Positions 1 through 8,412 of a stretch of 8,412 bases of DNA are shown piece by piece (position 1 is the stretch's first letter; every line of letters begins with the position of its first letter). The stretch is from Sediminibacterium sp. (GTDB lineage: Bacteria > Bacteroidota > Bacteroidia > Chitinophagales > Chitinophagaceae), in NCBI GenBank assembly GCA_030158535.1, contig JAOASV010000195.1, positions 1 through 8,412 on the forward strand, given 5' to 3'. The translations under genes and the position numbers were made by a program. Under the pieces are notes generated by a model that was not told the origin of the DNA, did not search any database, and saw nothing but the letters and a program-made list of their open reading frames with translations.

Positions 1-3000
1 AATCAGGTGCGAGCACAGAACTATCATAGTTGGCAAGTAAGAATCCAAACCTGTCATAAATTCGCCACTCATATCTCCAGATATCATTGGCTCCAGGGAA
101 GTCCTGTACCTTAATATGGTCTCTGATTTTAAATGGCGCACATCCTAATGTGTCCGTATTAAAGAAGGCCCTTGCATTTGGATGCACTGTGATTTGTTGA
201 AGTGCCGTTGTGTCTAAACAACCTTGCGGGTTGCTAACAAATAATCTAACAGTGTACACGCTATCAACAACACCCGTATTCGTAAATGTGTAAGTTAAAT
301 TTTGTGCACTTGTATTCAATCTAATGATATTGTCTCTTCTTACTTCCCATCTTGAGGTTATGGCGTTAATGCCTAGTCCGTTTTTAGGATCTGAGGTATT
401 TCTAAATGTTTTTGTCCAAGGCCCACAACTATCAATTTTCCCTACAACAAACGAGGCTGTTGGTTTCGGATGAATGGTGATAAACCTATTTAAAGAGTCT
501 ATACATTCATCAAATCCTTTTACAGTTACAGATTGTTTAACCTTATAGGCAATAGAATTGGCTGTATTGTTTACAGGGAATATGATGTAAGGGTTATTTG
601 CATTCGCATTAAATAAAGACAAACCTCCAGTTGGTAAAACAGTCCACTGTCTATTTAATGAATCGTTCGGGAAATTAGTGGTATTGTCTGTTGGATTCAC
701 AATATAAATACCGCATCCTTCAACTGGTATCGTAAAGTCTACATTAGGTCTTCTTCTAATTTTAATAGATTTAGTAAGGGTATCGATACATCCATCTACG
801 GTGTAGATCATCATATTGATGTTGTAGCTAGTATCAACAGTGCCTCTTGCATCTTTAAATTTAAAGTTTGGTCTCGCGGCAATAAATGGAGCTGTAATAG
901 AATCAATAATGATGGCTCTGGCAGTATCAAATAAATTATTGTAGGTAACAGACCATTTGTATTGTGGAACTGTTCCGTTTTTAAACAATGAACTATTATT
1001 AATGCTAGAGTTTACACCATTAATGGTAGTGCACACTTCATCCGCTTTATCAATTGTAAATATCGCTTTAGGTTTTGGATAAACCACTAAATTGCCAACA
1101 CTGCTACTGTCCTTACAATTATTAATTGTCTCAGATACTACTAATTTAATGGTATATATAGTATCTCGTGTGTTACTATTGTTAATCAAATTAAAAGTGC
1201 CAGGCACCTGCGCGTTGCTTAGTAGTGTGCCATTTGCATACCATGCATAGCGGAGTGAGCTTGTTGTTCTGTTTGGTCCAATATAGCTTGTATTTACAGC
1301 TTGTGTACTTAACATCGTACAACTATTTTGTGGAGCTACTGTAAAGTTTACTATTGGATTTTGATACGTAAATACAATTCTGTTTACACTGTCAGGTCTA
1401 CAGCCATATAAGCTATTTACCTTTAAGGCAATATGTAAAGTGTCATCTGGGTTTGTGATTGTATAATTTGGTGGATTAGGACTTACCGTATTTGATAAAA
1501 TATTTCCATTTCTATCTCTAATTGTCCATTTATACGATGAAAATAAATTAATTGTTGGATCTGGTGAAGGGTCTGTTTTATTTACAACATTAATAGAGTT
1601 GATTGCATTAAATGGAGCGCATGCAGCTGTTCTACCAATCGTTAAATCTATGTGTGCATCTGGATGAACAGTAATGGTATCTCTGTATGTATTAATACAT
1701 CCATTTGGAGATTTTGCGGTTAAAGTAATAGGGTATAAGCTATCTCTGATGCCAGTGTTTGTAAATGTATAATTTACTTGCGTTGTATAGTTGGTATTAA
1801 TTAAGCTATATACTGGAACTGCTCCGCCATTTCTTAAGATATCTATACCCCAAGTAAATGTTCCATTTGTAAGTGGATTACTATTTACTGAAGAGTTATT
1901 GATAAGGGTTCTAGTTGTAGGTCCACAATCTGCTCTTGGGCCGCCAATACTAAAGTTTGCAATAGGTAATGGATCAATGGTTACAGAAATGCTTTGTTGA
2001 TTTGTACAGCCATTTGCAGTAAGCGTATATAGATAATTTACAACAATTGGATTTGGTGAAGTATTGATAAGCGTTTCGCTAATAGCGCCAGAACCATTTG
2101 CTGCAGGGTTAGATATCCCTGCAATGTTGGCTCTTGACCATGTATACGTTGTTCCAGTAGTTGCACTTGTTGGATTATAGTAGAAAGATGTTCCGCTACA
2201 CTGTGCAGGGTTGATTAGTAAACTTGTTAATTGCGGTGTTGGATTCACAATAACATTTACCGTTTGTGTGTTAGGACAACCATATGCAGTTAACGCAAAC
2301 GAATAAGGTACTGTAATTCGGTTTGGTGTAGTGTTAATAAGGGTTTCATTAATTGGGCCGTTGCCGGTACCAGCGTTATTGCTAATGCCAGCGACTGTAT
2401 TTCTTGTCCATACATAACTCGCACCATCTGTAGGTGTGTTAGGATTATAACTAAAGTTTGTTGCATTACAAATTGCAGGTGGTGTGAGTGTAGAAATTAA
2501 TATTGGCTTAGGGCTTACTGTTATTTCTACATTAAATGGAGTACCCACACAACTTCCGGCTGTTCCAGCAGTTGGCGTTACAACGTATGTTAATAGGCCT
2601 TGAGAATTGCTAGTGTTAGTAAGTAGTTGTGAAATATTTGAAACAGAGCTTAATTGTGCCGAACCGCCAGTAATAGCGCCTGATGGGTTACTAGTTGGAG
2701 CGGTCCATGTATATGTAGTATTTGATGGAACAATTAAGTTGCCACCATTTACAGGTGTAATATTAAATGTAGCATTGCTACAAATAGTTTGAGTTTGAGT
2801 TGTAATTACTGGTTTTGGATTAACCGTTACTGTTAAGAGGAAAGTAGCACCCACGCAATTTCCAGTAGCGCCAGATTTTGGTGTTATGGTATAGGTAATT
2901 TGTTGAGCAACGTTGGTGTTGTTTGTTAGTGTTTGACTAATTGATGATTGATCAACATTAACATCCGATTGACCAGAAATATTATTATTATTCGTACTTA

Positions 3001-6000
3001 CAAACCAAGTATATGTTGTATTGGCTGGAATAATAGTAGAGCCGCCATTTGATAATGTAACATTAAATGCACTTCCGCTACAAATTTCTCTTGTTTGATT
3101 TCCAATTACTGGTTTTGCATTTACAGAAACTATAACGTTAAATGGACTACCCGTACAATTTCCAGCAGCACCAGATTTTGGTGTAACGCTATATGTTAAG
3201 GTTGCAGCTGTGTTTGTAGTGTTGGTTAATCGCTGGCTAATATTATTAGCTGCTACAGTTTGTGTGGCCCCTCCAGTAACTGCACCAGCAGGGTTGCTAA
3301 CAGGAATTGGCCAGGTATATGTAGTGTTGTTTGGGACAATGCCATCTGCAGTATTTACCGGACTAACTGTAAATAAATCTTCACTACAAATAGTTCTTGC
3401 TTGAGCATTAATATTTGGTTTTGGATTGATTGTAATTACAGCCGTAAAATTTGGTCCAGTACATGCACCTGCTATTGGCGTAATAGTGTACGTAATAGTT
3501 GCAGGTGTGTTTGTGATATTATTGAGTAATTGACTTACTGAGTTAGCGGCTACTAGTTGTGAACTTTGACCTGTAATTGAGCCTACTGGGTTGTCAATTG
3601 GATTTGCCCAAGTGTATTTAGTATTTGAAGGTACAATGCCATCGGTCGTATTGATAGGCGCAATATTAAATGCAGTACCACTACATACGGTTTGAGCTTG
3701 TGCTGCTGTGATTGTTGGCTGTGGATTTACAAGTACAGATACATTGAAAGATATTCCAGGACAAGCCCCTGCTTCACCAGATGTAGGTGAAACTGTATAG
3801 GATACAGTTTGTGGTATGTTGGATGTGTTTACCAGTGTTTGACTAATGTTAATGGCTCCTGTTGAAACATTTGACTCTCCGGTAACATTTGGATTATCTA
3901 GAACAGTCCATGTGTATGTTGTATTTGCTGGAACAATTCCGTTTGTGCCATTAGCAGGAGTAAGTGTAAATGTTTCACTACTACAAATGGTAGCAGACAT
4001 AGCTGTTATAGCTGGTTTAGGATTTACATTAACAATTAACTGATAGGTAGAACCTGAACAACCATTTGCAACCGGTGTAACAGTATAAGTAAGTGTAGCC
4101 GGAGCATTGGTGTTGTTGGTAAGTAATTGTCTTACTAGTGTTTGAGAAGATGTTTGTGCCGATCCGCCTGAAATAGCTCCAATTGGATTGCTAGTTGGCG
4201 TTGTCCATGTAAATCTTGTACCAGAAGGAATAATATTTCCATTTCCATTGGCCGGCTCATTGGTAAAATTATTTCCACTACATATAGATTCTGTTTGTGG
4301 TGTTACTGATGGTTTTGGTTTTACTGTAACATTTACAGTAAAAGGTTGTCCAACGCAATTGCCCTCTATGCCAGAAGTTGGGGTAACGGTATAGGTTACT
4401 ATTTGATCAATGTTGGTATTGTTGGTAAGTGTTTGAACAATTGAAAGTGTTGGAACGTTTACGTTTGATGCGCCAGTAACGTTGCTGTTTTGCACTACTG
4501 TCCAAGTGTAATTTGTCGCATTTGGTAAAATATTTCCGCCTCCATTTGATAGGGGAACACTAAATGCAGAGCCGCTACATGTAGAAACGTTTTGTGTATT
4601 AATAAACGGTCTAGCATAAATTGTAGCTGTTCCAGAAAATGCTGTACTTAAGCATCCATTTGAATTTGCAATAATACTATAGGTTGCTGTTTGCGATGTA
4701 TTTGATGGGTTAGCCAAAGTGCCTCCAACAATAGCTTGTGCAGTTCCTGTTGCACCACCTGTTAGTCCACCCGTTACAGTTGGAACTGATGACCAAGTGT
4801 AGGTTGTACCTGTCGGAATAACGTCTGATCCAACACCGTCTATTAGCGCAAAAGTGAAGGCGTCATTACTACAAGCAGTAGCAGTTTTTGCAGCAATAAT
4901 TGCTTTAGGTTTAATGGTTGCAATAACAGTAAAGTCTTGTCCAATACAACTAGTTCCACCATGAACGGTAGGTCTTACTGTGTAAGTTGCGGTTTGATTA
5001 ACACTCGTTGGGTTGCTTAAATTACCTGACACACTTGTTGCAGCATTTCCTGCAGCACCACCTGTCATGCCACCTGTAACAATTGGAGCAGACCATGAAT
5101 AAGTGATACCATTTGGCACAATATCACTATTGGCTCCATTTGTGATTATAGTTGTAAATAATTCATTACTACAAGCAGTAACTGTCTTCGCGCTAATGGA
5201 TGGCTTAGGGTTAATGGTAACAGTAATTGTAAAAGGTGTACCTGGGCAATTGCCTACATCACCAGATACAGGGGTTACTGTATATACCACAGTTTGTACT
5301 GTATTGGTATTATTGGTAAGTGTTTGACTAATATTATTTGCAGGTGTATTGTTATTTGATTCACCTGTGATATTTGTATTGTCAACAATAGACCAAGTAT
5401 ATGTTGTGTTTGCAGGGACAATTTCATTCCCAGCATTTGAAGGAGTTATGCTAAAGGCGTCTCCGCTACATATAGTTTGAGTTTTAGCACCTATAGTAGG
5501 TTTTGCATTGATATTAACAAGAATCGTAAAATTATCTCCTACGCAAGATCCAATAGGCGAAGTTGGTGTAACGGTATAAGTAGCTGTTTTTTGCGTATTT
5601 GTTGGGTTGGATAAATTGCCACTAAAACCAGTTTGTGATGATGCTGAAGCGCCGCCTGTTAATCCTCCAGTAACCGTTGGTGCTGACCAAGCGTATGTTG
5701 TATTTGCTGGTATGATATTTCCATTGGTACCATGTGCTGGTGTAAATGAAAATGCATTACCACTACAAGCATCTATTGCTGGAACGCTAACAGTTGCTTT
5801 TGGATTAATAGTTACAGTATAGGTAAAAGTAGCTCCATCACAATTACCTGTTCTTGGAGTAACTGTATAGGTAGCCGTTTGAGGAGTGTTTGTTGGATTG
5901 GTAAGTGTTCCGTTGAGTGTTGTTTGTGCAGAACCTGGAGCACCTCCAGTGATACCTCCGGTAACTACTGGGGCATTCCAACTGTAGGTTGTATTAGCAG

Positions 6001-8412
6001 GTACAGTATTACTTCCGCCGGAAGTAAGTGTTTTACTAAATGGAGTGCCACTACAGTAGGCGTCATTTTGATTGGTGATAATTGCTACAGGATTAATAGT
6101 TACAGATCCAGATGCGCTACTAGCTCTAAAACATCCGTTAGAATTTGTAACTCGAACATAATAATAAAGTGTGCCCACATTGTTAGACGCGGGAGTATAG
6201 GTGTTTGTAGTTGAAGATGTAGTATTGGTTGCAACAACTGTCCAAACGGGTGTGCCTGAAATATTGCTTGTGCTATACCAAGTATAGGAACTAATGTTTC
6301 CGCTACCTGCACTTGCATTAACTGTTAGGTCTGTGGTTGGCGTATTTAAACAAGCTGTTTGATTTGTGTTTGAAGGCTGTACACTAATACTTGGTAAATC
6401 ATTAACCGTAAATGGTGCAGATATATTACTTGTAATTTGACAACCATTTGTATTGTAAACAATTACATAATAATATAAAACACCAGCACTCGATGATAAT
6501 GGTGTATAGCTATTTGTCAATGCGCTTGAAGTGTTTGTGGCAACAAGCGTTCCGCCTGTAGTGCTATTTGTTGTATTACTATACCACTCATATTTTAAAA
6601 TGGATCCACTACCGGCGGTTGCACTTACTGATAAAGCTGTAAATGCTTCGTTCAAACACTTTGTTTGAGAAGAAATAGATGGTTGAGTAGATATAGTTGG
6701 TAACGGGTTTACTAAAATGGCACCTGAAACTGTTGTAGTTGTTGTACAATTAAATGAGTTTGTGATTACGGCAAAATAATATCTAGTGCCAGCAACATTT
6801 GTTGGCGGTGCGTAAGTACTAGCATTGGCTCCCACAATAGGTGATGCACCTGATGTACTATTTGTTGTATTACTATACCACTGATAACCTGTAGACGAAA
6901 TAGTGCCTGTAGCAGTTGATGCTGTAACACTTAGATTACTTGGGGTAGCATTTAAACATAATGTTTGTGCGCCTAATGCAATAGCATTGATAACTGGTAA
7001 ATCATTAACGATTACAGCAACAGCATTGGATGGTAATAAACTACATCCAGCTGCGCCACCACCATTATTGATTACTACGTAATAATAAGTGGTGCCTACG
7101 GTTGATGTTGAAGGCGTATAAGTAGCACTTGTTGCGCCTGTTAACAGTGTGCCATTTGAATTTGAATTTGTAGTATTGCTGTACCACTGATAGGTTAGTG
7201 TTCCTAAGCCGCCAGCAGTTGCAGTTACACTTAAAGCTGCTGCATTTACATTTTGACAATAGGTAGCACCACTAGGTTGAGATGTAATAACTGGTGCGGC
7301 ATAAACATTTATAGCACCAGAAATTGCTGTTCTTGTCGAGCAGCCCCAGCTGTTAGTGATTTCGCAGAAGTAATAAGTTGTACCAGTTGTTGATGTAGGT
7401 GGTGTAAATGTTGCATTTGTTTCACTTACAATTTGTGTAGCACCTGTGTAACTATTCGAAGTGTTTCTATACCATTGATAAGTTGCGATAGTTCCTGTAG
7501 CCGTAGTTGCCGAAGCAGTCATACTTGTAGCCGTTGTTCCAACGCAAATATTTTCAGATGCAAAAGTAGATGTTGAAACAGGTAAAGGATGTATAGTAAT
7601 GGTTGCAACATTTGATGGGGTGGTATTACATCCAGTGGCGCCACCAGTGGCACCATTTCTAACTTCTACATAATAATAATATGTCCCTGGCGTAGTGCTT
7701 AACGGCGTAAATGTTGTTGTTGTATTTGTTATTGTTGTGCCTCCACTGTTTGTGTTGGTGGTATTGCTGTACCACTGATACGTTAATGTCCCTAAACCGC
7801 CTGTTGTTGAGCCGCCAATTGTAAGAGCTGTGACAGTATTGTCTTTACAGTAAGTGGCACTAACAGGGTGCGTTCCAATAGTTGGTGCGGCATAAACATT
7901 AATTGTAGCTATTGCCGAAGTTATGGTGTTACATGTATTTGCAGGGCCGCCGTTAGTTATAACAACATAAAAGTATTTTGTTCCTACAGTAGTTGTACTT
8001 GGTGTGTAAGTGCTACTGTTTGCGCCGCTTATAATTGAGCCATTTGGAGTGCTTGCATTAGCATTTTCATACCACTGATAGGTAAGCGTACCAGCGCCTC
8101 CATTGCTGGCTGTTACAGTTATTGCATTTGCTATTGCGTCTTTACAGTAGTTTGATGAAACAAGGTTTGCACTTATTGTTGGTGCGGTATAAACATTGAT
8201 CAAAACTGCATTCGATGTAGTTGTTTGGCAACCAGCAGGGCCTCCATTGCTTACTTCTGCATAATAGTAAGTAGCGCCAACAGTTGTGATGCTAGGTCTA
8301 TAACTTGCATTTGTAGCTCCGCCAATTTGTGTCCCTCCTGTATTTGAATTGGTTGTATTCGTAAACCATTTATAGGTAAGTGATCCTGGTGCGGGTGTTG
8401 ACGCAGTTACAC
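1..8412 (-). CDS. Giant multi-repeat Ig-like/PKD-like surface protein (interior fragment, both ends missing)
   Basis: One minus-strand frame is open across the entire window: the first complete codon is at 8410-8408 and the last at 4-2, giving 2,803 residues without a stop. The frame was checked by following the core Trp and the inter-domain Pro of each repeat, which stay in one phase from end to end. The protein is Thr/Asn/Ser-rich and consists only of repeats of 90-108 residues: eight Ig-like (A), twelve PKD-like (B), two short intermediates (C) and seven divergent PKD-like (D). I see no catalytic domain, membrane segment, signal peptide or C-terminal sorting domain, which would lie outside the window. 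Chains of this type are known in Bacteroidota as very large secreted or cell-surface proteins, often adhesins and type IX secretion substrates. Export route and adhesion role are inference. The full gene must exceed 8.4 kb. I do not recognise a specific named gene; SprB-type gliding adhesins are comparable in scale, but I cannot show orthology. Confidence 0.96.
2..1972 (-). repeat. Block D: seven divergent PKD-like repeats (last one partial)
   Basis: Residues 2147-2803. Units: D1 1664-1972, D2 1358-1663, D3 1079-1357, D4 755-1078, D5 470-754, D6 182-469, D7 2-181 (cut by the window edge). The shared pattern is HPxPxAxF, a first Cys often in CGP or CAP, FxNxS, a core Trp (FTWGI, YKWTI, YAWYA, YKWSV, RQWTV, SRWEV, YEWRI), YTFTNTGxxDSxYxIxLxVxN, then GC and the next linker. 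This is the layout of PKD domains, but the classical WDFGDG sequence after the strand is replaced in every unit. The units are less alike than those of A or B and clearly richer in Asp, Lys and Arg. D4 is the longest at 324 bases, with extra residues around KFKDARGTVDTSYN. Similar divergent PKD tracts often precede the C-terminal sorting domain in Bacteroidota proteins, so the C-terminus may lie not far beyond position 1; that is inference. Confidence 0.84.
1973..2512 (-). repeat. Block C: two short PKD-like repeats intermediate between blocks B and D
   Basis: Residues 1967-2146. C1 is 2243-2512 and C2 is 1973-2242, each exactly 270 bases (90 residues), about ten residues shorter than block B units. 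They keep the NPxP-type linker (SPKP, NPTP), the first Cys (AICNA, AQCSG), the core (SYVWTRN, TYTWSRA), the ETLINTxPN segment that corresponds to SQTLTNNTN in block B, and a second Cys in a short turn (YGCPN, NGCTN). They lack the IVPANTT segment before the Trp and the TVTPxSGxxGN loop. Both share the segment AGISN just after the core. The two are clearly more like each other than like any other unit, so they probably arose by a local tandem duplication. The short NGC ending foreshadows block D. Confidence 0.85.
2513..6091 (-). repeat. Block B: twelve PKD-like repeats in three subtypes
   Basis: Residues 774-1966. Units: B1 5804-6091, B2 5507-5803, B3 5210-5506, B4 4910-5209, B5 4616-4909, B6 4319-4615, B7 4022-4318, B8 3725-4021, B9 3425-3724, B10 3119-3424, B11 2819-3118, B12 2513-2818. 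The consensus is NPKPxI, then TxTICSG, FxxxPxNG, IVPANTTYTW, a variable segment, SQTLTNNTN, QTVTYTVTP and GNCxGxxFTVxVTV. Three subtypes differ after the Trp. Alpha (B1, B2, B4, B5) has VTGGxTGG and NPTNTxQTATYTV. Beta (B3, B6, B8, B11) has NxNxTGxSN and ISQTLTNNTN. Gamma (B7, B9, B10, B12) has NPxGAITGGSAQ and SQLLTN with ATLTYTV. The units match the PKD-like repeats common in Bacteroidota surface proteins, which lack the classical FGDG motif. B6 is unusual in having an A-style linker (YARPFI) instead of NPKP. No catalytic residues are evident; the role is inferred as structural or adhesive. Confidence 0.88.
6564..6882 (-). repeat. 25-base exact direct repeat between units A5 and A6
   Basis: Positions 6858-6882 (unit A5) and 6564-6588 (unit A6) carry the same 25 bases in direct orientation, 294 bases apart. 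The shared stretch encodes the segment before and including the core Trp (end of the WYSNTTNS region), and the similarity continues imperfectly on both sides. This is the signature of a domain duplication or gene conversion that has not yet fully diverged, and a possible site of slippage or recombination between units. Confidence 0.8.
7173..7780 (-). repeat. Conserved core segment shared by units A2 and A4
   Basis: Positions 7761-7780 (A2) and 7173-7192 (A4) are identical over 20 bases. The next 20 or so bases on the higher-coordinate side differ at only a few positions and encode GGLGTLTYQWY in both. The linkers at the N-terminal ends of A2 and A4 also share 18 identical bases (7883-7900 and 7292-7309). 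A2 and A4 therefore look more closely related to each other than to A3, which lies between them. Confidence 0.75.

Larger units (their letters stand above)
6092..8410 (-). repeat. Block A: eight Ig-like repeats (first one partial)
   Basis: Residues 1-773 of the fragment. Unit limits, taken at the linker proline: A0 8183-8410 (cut by the window edge), A1 7886-8182, A2 7583-7885, A3 7295-7582, A4 6998-7294, A5 6701-6997, A6 6395-6700, A7 6092-6394. Each unit runs: linker (YAAPxI or NxLPxI), a first Cys in YCKD or CLN, LTVTA, the core TYQWYSNTTNS, a loop with GGTxI, then TYTPSTxxVGTxYYYVxVTN and a second Cys. The core Trp codons begin at 8368, 8074, 7774, 7474, 7186, 6880, 6586 and 6280, so the period is 288-306 bases. 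The pattern resembles the Ig-like domains found beside CHU_C-type C-terminal domains in Bacteroidota; the exact Pfam family is not established here. A likely role is a rigid stalk, or ligand-binding Ig modules, outside the cell. The loop before the second Cys is long and Gly-rich in A0, A1, A2 and A4, and short (NSWGC, NSFNC, NTNGC, NSNGC) in A3, A5, A6 and A7. Confidence 0.88.

Noticed and set aside
1791..5822. Several plus-strand open frames of 61-74 codons (starting at 1791, 2607, 3210, 3846, 4188, 5103 and 5607)
   Set aside because: They lie antisense to the repeat gene, resemble one another and recur at about the repeat period. They are shadows of the conserved minus-strand repeats, with no independent coding evidence.
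5879..6214. Plus-strand open frame of 111 codons
   Set aside because: It is antisense to units A7, B1 and B2, has a Cys/Ser-rich composition unlike a folded protein, and overlaps a frame with clear domain structure.
6100..7259. Minus-strand frames at 6100-6318 and 7065-7259
   Set aside because: They are in other frames than the main gene and are translations of Ig-like repeat DNA out of phase; the second is an odd Lys/Asn/Cys-rich string.
7665..7685. Microsatellite-like ataataata runs (also near 6160, 6470 and 7080)
   Set aside because: They are runs of Tyr codons in the conserved GTxYYYYV strand of the Ig-like units, not simple-sequence repeats in their own right.
2513..8410. CRISPR-like or intergenic repeat array suggested by the regular period of about 300 bases
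   Set aside because: The period is far too long for CRISPR, the similarity is at protein level and runs through an unbroken frame.
1..8412. Promoters, terminators, tRNA or other RNA genes
   Set aside because: No intergenic sequence exists in the window. AT-rich stretches that look like -10 boxes are inside the coding frame, and no convincing hairpin followed by a T-run was seen on either strand.

Overview
The whole 8.4 kb window is the interior of one very large protein-coding gene on the minus strand. One reading frame (codon bases 8410 down to 2) is open for 2,803 codons with no stop. Neither the start nor the stop codon is in the window. No promoter, terminator, RNA gene, mobile element, CRISPR array or second gene is supported.

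The protein is a chain of about 29 beta-sandwich-type repeats of roughly 90-108 residues, rich in Thr, Asn and Ser. Together with AT-rich codon choice and signatures such as TYQWYSNTTNS, NPKPxI, TICSG, VPANTTYTW and NGC, this points to the Bacteroidota (Cytophaga, Chitinophaga, Flavobacteria and relatives). Giant surface adhesins of this kind there are usually exported by the type IX secretion system. The signal peptide would lie beyond position 8412 and a C-terminal sorting domain beyond position 1, so neither can be checked here.

Reading from the N-terminal side (high coordinates) to the C-terminal side, the layout is ordered. Block A (8410-6092) holds eight Ig-like repeats, the first cut by the window edge. 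Block B (6091-2513) holds twelve PKD-like repeats. Block C (2512-1973) holds two shorter, 90-residue repeats of intermediate character. Block D (1972-2) holds seven divergent, more charged PKD-like repeats, the last cut by the window edge.

Every complete repeat carries exactly two cysteines and a core tryptophan. Within block B the repeats fall into three subtypes in the order aab aab gbg gbg, which suggests growth by duplication of three-domain units. Asp-Ser/Thr-hydrophobic motifs, the known Bacteroidota O-glycosylation signature, occur about 13 times in block D and not at all in blocks A-C. The likely job is a long, stiff extracellular stalk or adhesin; the functional tip, if there is one, is outside the window.
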